The notes: generated by a model not told the origin, from the sequence alone. Shown: positions 1 through 7,918, counted from the first letter of the stretch. The stretch: DNA of 64,000 bases from JBLHZY01 sp050633265 (GCA_050633265.1 JBOEGE010000002.1:186001-250000); one strand, 5' to 3'. A program made the numbers and translations.

Positions 1-368
1 GCGATCTTTGCATCAATATTGCCCGCCGTGCCGGGCATGTAACGTGCGCCAACCGCTTCGCAGCGCGCCTCTTCCATCGCATCATAAATCCCGCGGGCCA
101 AATCGCCGGTGGGCGCATATTTGCTAAAGGTGCCCGCATCATGAAACTTCTCGCGCAGGGCAAAAGCATCCGCCGTGCCGCGCGCCAAAAGCACTTCTTC
201 GCGGTCAAGCCGGCGGCTCACCTGCGGCAAGCGCATCGCATCGCCCGTTTTGCCTGGAGGATCGACCGAATAGGTGACCGTCAGATCGGGATTATCCGCC
301 ATAACTTTGGTCGCTTCGGCCAAAGCTTTCTTGAACGGATCGGCGGGATTATCGGTTGGTTTGCTCAT
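1..368 (-). CDS. cobT: Cobaltochelatase subunit CobT, N-terminal part (cut by window edge)
   Basis: The minus strand is open from an ATG at 368 to the window edge, giving about 122 residues that begin MSKPTDNPADPFKKALAEAT. I recognise this as the N-terminus of CobT, the large subunit which with CobS forms the ATPase part of the aerobic cobaltochelatase; together with CobN it inserts cobalt into hydrogenobyrinate diamide during B12 synthesis. The C-terminal VWA/MIDAS domain would lie outside the window. In relatives cobT usually follows cobS directly. Here the HxlR/FMN reductase pair and a repeat element lie between them. Confidence 0.85.
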   Translation of the reverse strand, partial: MSKPTDNPADPFKKALAEATKVMADNPDLTVTYSVDPPGKTGDAMRLPQVSRRLDREEVLLARGTADAFALREKFHDAGTFSKYAPTGDLARGIYDAMEEARCEAVGARYMPGTAGNIDAKI

Positions 369-417
369 GGTTTTGGTAAATCACTCTCAAGCGATTTGGG
401 CAAGAGGGCGCGCGCCT

Positions 418-879
418 TCACGCAGCGTTTTGCTGATCAAAAGCGGCACGCGCGGCGGCGATACGCGCTGCGTTATTGACCGCCCATTGCCCAAGTTGCT
501 GCACAGGAATGAGCAGGTCACGGCCCAGATCGGTAAGCTCATAATCGACGCGCGGCGGGCGGCTTGGGGTCACTGTGCGAATGACAAACCCGTCGCGTTC
601 AAGCGTGCGCAGGGTCGAGGTCAACATCTTTTGTGAAATATTGCCAATCTCGCGCTGGATCTCAGAAAAGCGCATTGGCCTGATTTCAACCTCTTTGCAG
701 GTCTGCGCATCATTGGGGCGCGTCTCGCCCTGTGCAGGAATGCAAAGCGCCTGTGCGCCCAGTGTAGAAACGACAAGCACCGTCCATTTGTCGCCAATTT
801 TCGAAAGCATATCAGATACTTGCGCGCATTTGTCTGGTTCGGCCCGATGTGCGGTCACTTGTAGGTCTGTTGGTTTCAT
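418..879 (-). CDS. HxlR-family winged-helix transcriptional regulator
   Basis: This 153-residue protein has the HxlR pattern: a Cys near the N-terminus (DKCAQVSDML), then GDKWTVLVVSTLG, then RFSEIQREIGNISQKMLTST and the wing with LERDGFV. HxlR proteins are dimeric regulators that often sense electrophiles or redox stress through a conserved Cys. I chose the ATG at 879 because an AGGAGG lies just upstream of it on the minus strand; the open frame continues to 972 without another good ribosome site. It is divergent from the FMN reductase gene with only 86 bp between them, so it probably controls that gene and itself. Confidence 0.85.
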   Translation of the reverse strand: MKPTDLQVTAHRAEPDKCAQVSDMLSKIGDKWTVLVVSTLGAQALCIPAQGETRPNDAQTCKEVEIRPMRFSEIQREIGNISQKMLTSTLRTLERDGFVIRTVTPSRPPRVDYELTDLGRDLLIPVQQLGQWAVNNAARIAAARAAFDQQNAA

Positions 880-924
880 AAAGGTGCCTCCTTGTGCTTC
901 CCTGAACAATATACAAATTGCCCC

Positions 925-943
925 TAGTAACCAACAGAAACTA
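925..943. promoter_or_regulatory. Candidate HxlR operator in the divergent promoter
   Basis: TAGT-N11-ACTA forms an imperfect dyad centred at 934, between the two divergent genes. It lies in the spacer of a possible promoter reading toward the reductase (TTGCCC 918-923, TATATC 942-947, spacer 18). HxlR-family operators are typically short dyads of this size. That promoter would start transcription almost at the ribosome site, so the promoter call is weaker than the dyad. Confidence 0.35.
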
Positions 944-965
944 TATCCCCTTAGGAGACTTTGCA

Positions 966-1550
966 ATGACAACGCCCAATATTGCCGTGATCATCGGCTC
1001 AACCCGCGCCGCACGCTTTGCCGATAAACCCGCCGCTTGGCTTATGGATAAGATCAATGCGCGCACAGATTTCACCGCCGAATTGGTTGATCTGCGCGAT
1101 TTCGATCTGCCGCTGTTTGATGAACCCGCCTCCAACATGTGGATGCCAAGCAGCAATCCACAGGCCGTTGCCTGGCAAGAAAAAATCGCAAGCTTTGATG
1201 GCTATATCTTCATCACCGCCGAATACAGCCACTCGATCACAGCCGCGCTGAAAAACGCGCTGGATTACGCTGCCGTGGATTGGGCGCGCAAACCTATGGC
1301 GGCTTTTGGTTATGGCGGCCTTGGCGCGGCGCGCGCGGTTGAGCATCTGCGCAACATCGCGGTTGAGCAGCAAATGGTGCCCGTGCGCAACGCCATTCAC
1401 CTTGGCTCTGCGGCCTTCATGAAGGTCCACCCAATGGGCGAAAATGCCGAGATGTCTGAGGTCGATGACATTCTGGCACCCGCCGCCGAAGCGATGTTTG
1501 ATGATCTGAGCTGGTGGGCGAAAGCCACGAAAGCTGCGCGCAACGCGTAA
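966..1550 (+). CDS. NADPH-dependent FMN reductase family protein
   Basis: This is a 194-residue flavodoxin-like protein. The N-terminal IIGSTRAARFADKPAAWL is the FMN-phosphate loop after beta-1, and EYSHSITAALKNALDY with the following KPMAAFGYGGLG matches the FMN_red family (quinone, azo or chromate reductases using NAD(P)H). The ATG at 966 follows TTAGGAGA closely. It is divergent from the HxlR gene, a common pairing in which the regulator induces the reductase under quinone or electrophile stress. The substrate cannot be told from sequence. A strong hairpin follows at 1584. Confidence 0.85.
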   Translation: MTTPNIAVIIGSTRAARFADKPAAWLMDKINARTDFTAELVDLRDFDLPLFDEPASNMWMPSSNPQAVAWQEKIASFDGYIFITAEYSHSITAALKNALDYAAVDWARKPMAAFGYGGLGAARAVEHLRNIAVEQQMVPVRNAIHLGSAAFMKVHPMGENAEMSEVDDILAPAAEAMFDDLSWWAKATKAARNA

Positions 1551-1583
1551 TGCGCGGCGCATATGTGATCTAGAAATAACAAG

Positions 1584-1612
1584 CGGCGCGCCTATTTCTG
1601 GCGCGCCGTTTT
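1584..1612 (+). terminator. Intrinsic terminator of the FMN reductase gene
   Basis: CGGCGCGCC and GGCGCGCCG form a perfect 9-bp stem around a 7-nt loop, followed by TTTT. It lies 34 bp after the reductase stop and runs directly into the repeat element at 1613. Confidence 0.75.
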
Positions 1613-1762
1613 GAGTATTTTTGCCAAGAAAAAGTCAGCCGCACGGATGATCTTCAAGCGCCACCCGATGTTCGCGGGCCTGTTTGTTTGGCCCTTTATT
1701 GTCCCATCCCGTTGGTTGACGCCTGTTTATTGAAGCCGGACTTTTTCTTGGTTCAAATACTC
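1613..1762. repeat. Interspersed inverted-repeat element, copy 1
   Basis: The left arm (1613-1636, GAGTATTT..CCAAGAAAAAGTC) and right arm (1739-1762) are inverted copies matching at 21 of 24 positions. They enclose about 100 bp. The first 30 or so internal bases (CGGATGATCTTCAAGCGCC) recur in copy 2 at 5041, and both copies continue past the right arm with CCGCCGGAGGC. There is no ORF inside and no obvious target duplication. The element sits between the converging terminators of the FMN reductase and cobS genes. Confidence 0.8.
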
Positions 1763-1785
1763 CCGCCGGAGGCTCCGATGAGCAC

Positions 1786-1816
1786 AAAAGGCGCGCCCAT
1801 TTGAGAGGGCGCGCCT
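1786..1816 (-). terminator. Terminator downstream of cobS
   Basis: AGGCGCGCCC and GGGCGCGCCT form a perfect 10-bp stem with an 8-nt loop. Read on the minus strand, it follows the cobS stop by about 30 bp and is trailed by TTTTG. Confidence 0.65.
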
Positions 1817-1845
1817 AAATCTGCGTAACCAAAGGGTGTTTTTGC

Positions 1846-2817
1846 TTATTGAGCGGCTGTAGAGACCGCGCTTTCGGGCAGTTCTTCATCAAAGCAGCGC
1901 TGATAGAATTCGGCTACGGTTTGGCGCTCAAGCTCATCACATTTGTTGAGGAAGGAGAGGCGGAACGCATAGCCGACATTGCGAAAGATCGAGGCGTTTT
2001 GCGCCCAAGCGATCACCGTGCGCGGCGACATCACTGTTGAGAGATCCCCGTTCATGAAGGCCGTCCGGGTCAGATCGGCAACGGTCACCATTTGACTGAT
2101 GGTTTTGCGGCCCGTCTCTGTATTGTAGGTCGGGTTTTTGGCCAGAACGATGGCTGTTTCGGCATCATGGCTGAGGTAGTTCAGCGTGGCCACGAGCGAC
2201 CAGCGATCCATCTGGCCTTGGTTGATCTGTTGTGTGCCGTGATAGAGGCCGGTTGTATCGCCAAGGCCCACGGTATTGGCGGTTGCAAAGATGCGGAAAT
2301 ATTTATGCGGCGTGATCACTTTGTTTTGGTCGAGCAGGGTCAGTTTGCCATCGACCTCAAGCACGCGCTGGATCACAAACATCACATCCGCGCGACCAGC
2401 ATCGTATTCATCAAAGACAATCGCCGTTGGTGTGCGCAGCGCCCAGGGCAGGATGCCTTCTTGGAATTCGGTGATCTGTTTGCCATCTTTAAGTTTGATC
2501 GCGTCTTTCCCGATCAGATCAATCCGGCTGATGTGGCTGTCAAGATTGACACGCACAGTGGGCCAATTGAGCCGTGCGGCGATTTGCTCGATATGGGTCG
2601 ATTTACCTGTGCCGTGATAGCCTTGGATCATCACGCGGCGGTTATGCGAAAACCCTGCAAGCACGGCCATCGTCGTATCGGCGTCAAATTTATAGGTGCT
2701 GTCAAGCTCAGGCACGCGCTCTGTGCGATCGGCAAAGCCCTTTACAACCATATCGCTGTCGATGCCAAACACCTCACGAACGTTGATGTCTTCGGTGGGT
2801 TTTGCGTTCTCGTCCAT
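1846..2817 (-). CDS. cobS: Cobaltochelatase subunit CobS (AAA+ ATPase)
   Basis: The protein has 323 residues, the usual CobS length, when started at the ATG at 2817 (MDENAKPTEDINVREVFGID). The open frame runs 76 codons further upstream but with non-CobS sequence. It has a Walker A at 66-73 (GYHGTGKS), a Walker B at 133-142 (IVFDEYDAGR) and a sensor-1-like ATANTVG. CobS assembles with CobT into the chaperone-like motor that, with CobN, performs ATP-driven cobalt insertion in aerobic cobalamin synthesis. Its stop is followed by a GGCGCGCC-type terminator, so cobS and cobT are not in one simple transcript here. Confidence 0.93.
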   Translation of the reverse strand: MDENAKPTEDINVREVFGIDSDMVVKGFADRTERVPELDSTYKFDADTTMAVLAGFSHNRRVMIQGYHGTGKSTHIEQIAARLNWPTVRVNLDSHISRIDLIGKDAIKLKDGKQITEFQEGILPWALRTPTAIVFDEYDAGRADVMFVIQRVLEVDGKLTLLDQNKVITPHKYFRIFATANTVGLGDTTGLYHGTQQINQGQMDRWSLVATLNYLSHDAETAIVLAKNPTYNTETGRKTISQMVTVADLTRTAFMNGDLSTVMSPRTVIAWAQNASIFRNVGYAFRLSFLNKCDELERQTVAEFYQRCFDEELPESAVSTAAQ

Positions 2818-3036
2818 GGGAGGCCTGCCGTTTTTCGAAATGTCAAAAGCGCCGCGAATACGGCTGGGGATGTGGTGCAACATATTATGCGGGGGTGCAA
2901 GGGGAACGGGGCGAAAAGGCGCGCCACTTAGAGTGATCCAATCCGCCCGCCCGCCCGTATTCGCTTTTAATTGGGGCTGTGATGGTAAATTATTGGCCCT
3001 GCGGATAGGCGCGCAGATCGCGCGATATGGGGAAGT

Positions 3037-3579
3037 ATGGCTCAACTTGCTGACATAGAAGATATGATTGCGCGCACCGCTTTGGGCGATCGCAATGCGT
3101 TTTCTTCGCTTTATTCCGCCACCTCAGCGAAACTTTTTGGCATTTGCTTGCGTGTCTTGAAGGACAGGGGCGAGGCAGAGGATGCTTTGCAGGATATTTT
3201 TGTGAAGATCTGGCAGAATGCGGATCGGTATACTGCCGGAGGGTTAAGCCCGATGACTTGGCTGATCACCATCGCCCGCAATGGCGCGATTGATCGGCTG
3301 CGCAAGCGGCGGATGGATACAGGCGAGGCCGATATGATCGAGGCCATGCCAGACAGCGCGCCGGGGCCCGAAAGCTCGGCCATTGCGCGCGGTGAGGCGG
3401 GGCGGATCGTGTTTTGCCTCGGGACATTAGAAGGCACACGCGCCGAAGCCGTGCGCCGCGCCTATCTTGAGGGCGAAACCTATGCGGATCTGGCAACGCG
3501 TTTTGACGTGCCGATCAATACGATGCGAACATGGCTGCGCCGTAGCCTGCAAAAACTGAAAGACTGTATGAGCCAATGA
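3037..3579 (+). CDS. ECF-family RNA polymerase sigma factor (SigK-like)
   Basis: This 180-residue protein has sigma-2 at roughly 20-90 (LRVLKDRGEAEDALQDIFVK, then MTWLITIARNGAIDRLRKRR) and sigma-4 at roughly 120-178, ending in a helix-turn-helix (TYADLATRFDVPINTMRTWL). Sigma-1 and sigma-3 are absent, as in group IV sigma factors. The stop overlaps the anti-sigma start (ATGA at 3576-3579), so the pair is translationally coupled. It is divergent from cobS across 219 bp, where I could not identify a convincing autoregulated promoter. The linkage to a membrane RskA-type anti-sigma and a fasciclin gene resembles the SigK system of mycobacteria. Confidence 0.92.
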   Translation: MAQLADIEDMIARTALGDRNAFSSLYSATSAKLFGICLRVLKDRGEAEDALQDIFVKIWQNADRYTAGGLSPMTWLITIARNGAIDRLRKRRMDTGEADMIEAMPDSAPGPESSAIARGEAGRIVFCLGTLEGTRAEAVRRAYLEGETYADLATRFDVPINTMRTWLRRSLQKLKDCMSQ

Positions 3580-4262
3580 GCGACACCACAGAACCAAATG
3601 GGCATGCGCCCGAGATCGCGGAATACGCGATGGGTCTGCTTGGCGGGCCAGAGCGGGCTGTGCTTGAGGCGCGGCTTGCTGGGGATCCGGCGCTGCGGGC
3701 AGAATTGGCCGATTGGCAAGAGCGCTTGGCCGCACTGGCCGATGAGGTTGCTCCGGTAAACCCGCCCGAACGCGTTTATGCCGGGCTCGAACAGCGCCTC
3801 TTTGGCGAAGAGATCGGCGCAGGTTTTTTCGCCCGGCTCTTTGGCGCGCGGCGCGGCGCGGTTGCCGGCGTTGCTCTATCCTTTGCGGTTCTGCTCGCTC
3901 TGATCTTCTGGCTGCCCGGCGCGCAATCGCCGCTTTATGTCAGCCAACTCGCGGCCGAGGATTCCCCCCTTGAGATGAGTGCACAATACAGCCGCGACGG
4001 GACATTGCAGCTCGCGCGCCTTGCCGGCGAGGCCCCCGAAGGCCGCGTTCTTGAGCTTTGGTTGATTGTTGGCGATAAGCCTGCGATTTCGCTTGGCGTC
4101 TTGCCCGATGCGCCCAAAATGGCGCTGAACCTGCCGGATGAATATGCAGCCCTCATGGCCCCCGGCGCCGTGCTGGCCATCACGGATGAGCCCTTTGGCG
4201 GCGCACCCGGCGGCATCGCAACCGGCTCCGTGCGCGCTTTGGGTGAAGTGCAGGCGTTTTGA
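3576..4262 (+). CDS. RskA-type membrane anti-sigma factor
   Basis: The protein has 228 residues in three parts. The N-terminal cytoplasmic region (1-75; EIAEYAMGLLGGPERAVLEARLAGDPALRAELADWQ, here split as EIAEYAMGLL and its continuation) matches the anti-sigma domain that holds the sigma factor. A transmembrane helix lies at about 94-113. A periplasmic RskA-like domain (about 120-228) contains LARLAGEAPEGRVLELWLIV and a C-terminal AITDEPFGGAPGG. It starts inside the sigma-factor stop codon. Release of the sigma factor probably involves regulated intramembrane proteolysis, as known for RskA; the signal is unknown. Confidence 0.88.
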   Translation: MSDTTEPNGHAPEIAEYAMGLLGGPERAVLEARLAGDPALRAELADWQERLAALADEVAPVNPPERVYAGLEQRLFGEEIGAGFFARLFGARRGAVAGVALSFAVLLALIFWLPGAQSPLYVSQLAAEDSPLEMSAQYSRDGTLQLARLAGEAPEGRVLELWLIVGDKPAISLGVLPDAPKMALNLPDEYAALMAPGAVLAITDEPFGGAPGGIATGSVRALGEVQAF

Positions 4263-4377
4263 TTTAAAGGGGCAGGGCGCGCCTGCGCAGCGCAAAAGCA
4301 AACAGCAAATCCAAAAAAGTGAGCTTGTGCCTGACAAAAGATGAAGGATAATTAGCCCTATCATAGGAGGGCGGCTT

Positions 4378-4752
4378 TTGGTCTATGCAGCGATTGGCGG
4401 AATGCAGCTCAAGCATTGGTCGAGATATTTCAAAATTATCATACCAACTTTGCGAGTCCTCAAAGCGGCCAAACGCGCCGATGGATGCCTCCATGCGGAT
4501 ACGTTCAAAGCGGGCGATGTTTTCTTTGCACTGTCGGTTTGGGAGAGCAAAGCGCAGATGCAGGCCTTTGCCAGAAGCGGTTTGCACGGGCAGCTGGTGT
4601 CGGTTGCGACGGATCATATGGCGCTGTTTTACAACCATTCCGAAGCGTTTGAGGATGTCCCGAGCAGGAAAGCCTCCGTTTCCGCTTGGCAGGCAGCAAT
4701 GGCGGCGCGCGGCGGGAAAGGGACTGTCGGGCGCTATGCAGCCCTGCAATGA
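4378..4752 (+). CDS. Small dimeric alpha/beta-barrel protein (ABM/DUF3291-like)
   Basis: The protein has 124 residues. The stretch from ADTFKAGDVFFALSVWESKA to MQAFARSGLHGQL has the Trp-bearing strand, the helix with AF.RSG.H and the spacing seen in antibiotic-biosynthesis-monooxygenase-like and spheroidene-monooxygenase-like small barrels. No catalytic role can be assigned. The start is a TTG at 4378, chosen because AGGAGG lies at 4365-4370 with a 7-nt spacer; the next in-frame ATG is at 4402. It follows the anti-sigma gene by 115 bp on the same strand and could be part of its regulon. Confidence 0.6.
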   Translation: MVYAAIGGMQLKHWSRYFKIIIPTLRVLKAAKRADGCLHADTFKAGDVFFALSVWESKAQMQAFARSGLHGQLVSVATDHMALFYNHSEAFEDVPSRKASVSAWQAAMAARGGKGTVGRYAALQ

Positions 4753-5040
4753 CGATGCGGCCAAAAGAAGCGCGTCCATCACCCAAGCCTGCACCTTTGA
4801 TACTTTGAACAGCGCAGAGTTGGCGTAACGGGGCTTTTACATTTCACAATCCGCCCTCTTACCTCATTTTCCGCTGCTCAAACAGATTTGCACCTGCCTT
4901 GAAATACGCTTGGAAAAAATGATCATTGCTTTTAAGGGCTGCCCAGAAAGAAGACCTCTCCGCCAGTTAGCTGGTGAATACTTGTGTCTGCGGGGGGGCA
5001 ACAAAACGATCTGATTGCTTGGCGCTGATGATGCGGTTTT

Positions 5041-5178
5041 GAGTATTTTGGCCAAGAAAAAGTCAGCCGCTCGGATGATCTTCAAGCGCCGCTCGATTTT
5101 CGCCAGGGGCAGTTTGTTCGACGATTGTATTTCGACGCTTGTATAGTGTGGCCGGGCTTTTTCTTGGTTCAAATACTC
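5041..5178. repeat. Interspersed inverted-repeat element, copy 2
   Basis: The left arm (5041-5064) and the inverted right arm (5155-5178) carry the same GAGTATTT..CCAAGAAAAAG sequence as copy 1, and the right arm is again followed by CCGCCGGAGGC. The left internal half matches copy 1 closely through GGATGATCTTCAAGCGCC; the right internal half has diverged. At 138 bp it is 12 bp shorter than copy 1. Confidence 0.8.
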
Positions 5179-5211
5179 CCGCCGGAGGCGCTCACAGTTT
5201 GGCGCTTGAGC

Positions 5212-5298
5212 ATGGAGATGGCTATAGATTTGGTCTTTATCAGCATCAGCGCAATTCTCATCAAATTGGACAAACTTCTAAATCGTCACAAGGGCTAG
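5212..5298 (+). CDS. Possible 28-residue hydrophobic peptide
   Basis: ATG at 5212 opens a frame of 28 codons ending in TAG. The peptide has an acidic start (MEMAID), a hydrophobic core of about 14 residues (LVFISISAILIKL) and a basic tail (KLLNRHKG), the general layout of small membrane peptides, including type I toxins. There is no clear ribosome site upstream and it begins only 34 bp after the repeat arm. Composition bias could produce this by chance. Confidence 0.2.
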   Translation: MEMAIDLVFISISAILIKLDKLLNRHKG

Positions 5299-5520
5299 GG
5301 CGCTCTTTAGCTGCAACAGGGCAGATCTTTTTCTGAAAGGCGTTACAGGAGGCATCAGGCGGCACCTTTGGAGGTGGGGGCGTTTGGATTGATGCTGGCG
5401 TGTCGGGGGCATTTGCAGCCAAGCGCGGCGTGTTTCGCAGATGGTTTCAACGCGTTGTAAATTTTAAAACGTATAATAAACAACAACTTAAACTTTTTTC
5501 CAAAATCAATACGCGCCTGC

Positions 5521-5549
5521 TGAAACTTCTCCGCACCTCGCCCCGTTAC
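5521..5549 (+). promoter_or_regulatory. Candidate ECF-sigma promoter of the fasciclin gene
   Basis: TGAAACTT (5521-5528), a 15-bp spacer and CGTTAC (5544-5549) fit the general ECF pattern of an AAC-containing -35 and a CGT-type -10. It lies about 55 bp before the fasciclin ATG. I did not find the same motif upstream of the sigma gene, so autoregulation is not shown. Confidence 0.25.
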
Positions 5550-5603
5550 TCCCAGTATCCAAGGCACAAAGCCTTCGGCCTAACTGACCAGGAGAATACG
5601 ACC

Positions 5604-6170
5604 ATGAAATTCACACGCACAGTCACCGCCATTTCCGCTTTCGCTCTGTCCGCATCCATCGCTTTTGCAGCCGGCCACTCCCCCGCAAACCCACAAGTTG
5701 GTGGCGCGGATATGTTTGCCGATAAGAACATCATCGAGAACGCCGTAAACTCGCCCGTGCACACAACGCTCGTGGCAGCTGTCAAAGCGGCTGGCCTTGT
5801 TGAAACGCTGAGCGGCGAAGGCCCATTCACCGTTTTCGCACCAACCAATGACGCCTTCGCAGCCCTTCCAGAAGGCACAGTTGAAACACTGCTCAAGCCA
5901 GAAAACAAAGAAATGCTGACAAAAATCCTCACATGTCACGTTGTTTCGGCCGATGCGCTTTCCATGGCGATCAAAGGCATGATTGATGACGACAGCGGCA
6001 AACACCCTGTGCCAACGGTTGGCGGCTGCACGTTGCAAGCCACCTATATGGGCGACAAAATCATGCTCGAAGATGAGCAAGGCAACATCGCCAACGTCAC
6101 AATCGCTGATGTAAAACAATCCAATGGTGTGATCCATGTGATCGACAAAGTGCTTCTCCCCGCGATGTAA
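5604..6170 (+). CDS. Secreted fasciclin (FAS1) domain protein
   Basis: The 188-residue protein begins with a signal peptide (MKFTRTVTAISAFALSASIA, predicted cleavage near residue 22), followed by one FAS1 domain (about 45-188). Diagnostic stretches are HTTLVAAVKAAGLVETL, GPFTVFAPTNDAFAALP and the C-terminal GVIHVIDKVLLP. FAS1 proteins act in adhesion or as exported proteins of unknown activity. The ATG at 5604 has GGAGA upstream; the longer frame from 5400 has no secretion signal at its start. In mycobacteria the SigK-RskA pair controls FAS1 proteins MPT70/MPT83, so the nearby sigma/anti-sigma genes are the likely regulators. Confidence 0.9.
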   Translation: MKFTRTVTAISAFALSASIAFAAGHSPANPQVGGADMFADKNIIENAVNSPVHTTLVAAVKAAGLVETLSGEGPFTVFAPTNDAFAALPEGTVETLLKPENKEMLTKILTCHVVSADALSMAIKGMIDDDSGKHPVPTVGGCTLQATYMGDKIMLEDEQGNIANVTIADVKQSNGVIHVIDKVLLPAM

Positions 6171-6183
6171 GCCCTGCACCAAA

Positions 6184-6206
6184 GGGGTGGCCAATCTGGC
6201 CGCCCC
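6184..6206. terminator. Hairpin between fasciclin and the barrel gene
   Basis: GGGGTGGCC and GGCCGCCCC pair over 9 bp (one T-G wobble on one strand) with the loop AATCT and are followed by AGTTT. It lies between two converging genes and could end transcription from either side; the T-run is weak. Confidence 0.5.
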
Positions 6207-6230
6207 AGTTTGCCAAGCCCAACGGGCAGC

Positions 6231-7886
6231 CTAATAATTCAAGACAGAAAATCGACGCGTCAAACCGACCGCAATATTTGTCGAACGAAAGCCGGTTTTG
6301 CCATATGTTTTCCCAGCAAGCCCGCGCAGAACCCAATCCTTCTTCAGCCCGTAATCTATCCCAACGGCGGCCCGCGCAATCGGCCCCTGAACATTCGCGC
6401 CAAGATGCACTTCGCCAAAGAGCTGAAGCCGCGCCCCCCCAATCGGCTTGCTGTTCAGACCAAGCCCCGCAGAGACTTCGCCATAGCCGGGATAGCCGCG
6501 ATAGGATTGATAGGAAATCCCCGCGCGAATAGGCAGATAAAGATGATCCGTAAGCGTCTTTTGCCCATTGATCACCAGCATATTGAGCTTGGCCCCAGAG
6601 AGGGTTTTATAGCTGATATCAAAGGCGGTTTCGTGGTTCAGGCCAAATCGAAACCCTTTGAACTGGCCCGCGATCATACCCGACTGCGCCTTTGCTGCAT
6701 CCGCGAGCCTGAAATGCGAAACCAGCGCCAGACCGAAGGTATAATTGCGCGAGCTGCCATCAATCGCATGGGTGTAGCCGGTGGAAAAGGCAAGGCCGAG
6801 CCCCTTGTTGATCTTATATTCCGCGATCAGTTTTGGATAAAGCAACAGCCCCGAGCCGGTATCAATCAGCGCCGGCGCATAGCCCGCAGAGCCAATCCCA
6901 AGCTGCCCATATAGATTGATGCGCGGCGAAATTGAGAACCGATACCCCAGCCCGCCAATCGCCTGATTATATGTTGGCAAGCCCTTATACCCAACGCCCA
7001 AAGCATAAAACCAATAGCGGTTTTTCGACATGAATTTCGAATACTGAAGATCCGCCGCACCAATCGCGCCCTTGAACGAACCGGTTGGATTTATCTGCGA
7101 ATAATGCTCCAGCCCGATGGTAATCATACTGCCAAAATCGCCCCCGTCTTGCGCGCCGGAATTGGGCGCAAAAGGGGTAACGCGCTCCCCGCGCCGCCCG
7201 AAAGAAGCGGAGGAAAAAGAAAACGGGCGCTGAAAGAAAACGTTGATCTGGGTGTTATTGATGCTCGAATTAAAGAAAGTCATATGCGAGATATTCACCC
7301 CGGCCGAGAATTTCGAAAACGCATAACCAAGGCCAAAATACCCCTGCATATAGCCGCCAGTGCCAGAAAGCGCGACACTATGCGCAATACTCTTCCCGCC
7401 GCCGCCGCCGCCAAAAGACAGGCCGCCATTTACAAAAAGATTGCCCGCAATCTTGCGCTGCGCATGGGCCTTCACACCAAAGGCCATGAACCCCCCATAT
7501 TCACCCTTCAAAAAGGGCGCATAGCTTCCAATGCCCAAATACAACCAGTCGTTCACCGGGGTCAAAATATGATAGCCAAGCAAGTCGATAGACTCATTCC
7601 CGGGCAGGCGAATATCTTGATAATCAAGCATAAATAGGCCCGCGTGATCTCTCACTTTCGCCTCTGCCGGCGTGGCCGCGCGCGCCTGCGAATAAGCAAA
7701 TGCGCCCGCAGGTTCCTGCGCCAAAACCGGGCCCAGCATCGCCATATGGGCAAAAAGCACACAGGCCAAAACAGGCAACAACCCTGCGCGTTTTCTCAAT
7801 GCGTCAAAATACCGATCCAAGCTAAAAGGCCTTATCCCAAAACGTCTGTCATGCGCGCCTTGTAGCGCGCCAAACCCTGTTTTCAT
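6231..7886 (-). CDS. Predicted outer-membrane beta-barrel protein, function unknown
   Basis: The 551-residue protein starts at the ATG at 7886; the open frame beyond this runs into the J-gene terminator and repeat arm. After an N-terminal hydrophobic segment (about 32-55, ending VLAQ) most of the chain is made of alternating Gly/aromatic strands such as YMQGYFGLGYAFSKFSAGV and YWFYALGVGYKGL, spaced by short polar turns, and it ends in RRFSVLNY. This is typical of an outer-membrane barrel. A poly-Gly stretch (GGGGGG) sits near residue 160. I do not recognise a specific family. It converges with the fasciclin gene. Confidence 0.65.
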   Translation of the reverse strand: MKTGFGALQGAHDRRFGIRPFSLDRYFDALRKRAGLLPVLACVLFAHMAMLGPVLAQEPAGAFAYSQARAATPAEAKVRDHAGLFMLDYQDIRLPGNESIDLLGYHILTPVNDWLYLGIGSYAPFLKGEYGGFMAFGVKAHAQRKIAGNLFVNGGLSFGGGGGGKSIAHSVALSGTGGYMQGYFGLGYAFSKFSAGVNISHMTFFNSSINNTQINVFFQRPFSFSSASFGRRGERVTPFAPNSGAQDGGDFGSMITIGLEHYSQINPTGSFKGAIGAADLQYSKFMSKNRYWFYALGVGYKGLPTYNQAIGGLGYRFSISPRINLYGQLGIGSAGYAPALIDTGSGLLLYPKLIAEYKINKGLGLAFSTGYTHAIDGSSRNYTFGLALVSHFRLADAAKAQSGMIAGQFKGFRFGLNHETAFDISYKTLSGAKLNMLVINGQKTLTDHLYLPIRAGISYQSYRGYPGYGEVSAGLGLNSKPIGGARLQLFGEVHLGANVQGPIARAAVGIDYGLKKDWVLRGLAGKTYGKTGFRSTNIAVGLTRRFSVLNY

Positions 7887-7918
7887 ACCGCGCAAATCCC
7901 CCGCCCAACACCAAAATG

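Larger units (their letters stand above)
4753..5603. other. 851-bp intergenic region upstream of the fasciclin gene
   Basis: There is no convincing normal-sized gene here. It holds repeat copy 2 (5041-5178), a 28-codon hydrophobic reading frame (5212-5298) and an AT-rich stretch (about 5455-5515, including TATAAT at 5472) that probably belongs to the fasciclin promoter and leader. A 102-codon minus-strand frame (4864-5172) crosses the repeat and is not protein-like. The rest shows nothing I can name. Confidence 0.5.

Noticed and set aside
1613..1762. Interpretation of the inverted repeats as an insertion sequence
   Set aside because: There is no transposase frame between the arms and I could not see target-site duplications; I therefore list it only as a repeat.
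4864..5172. 102-codon minus-strand frame in the gap before the fasciclin gene
   Set aside because: It spans repeat copy 2, so its sequence is explained by the repeat; no protein-like features or ribosome site support it.
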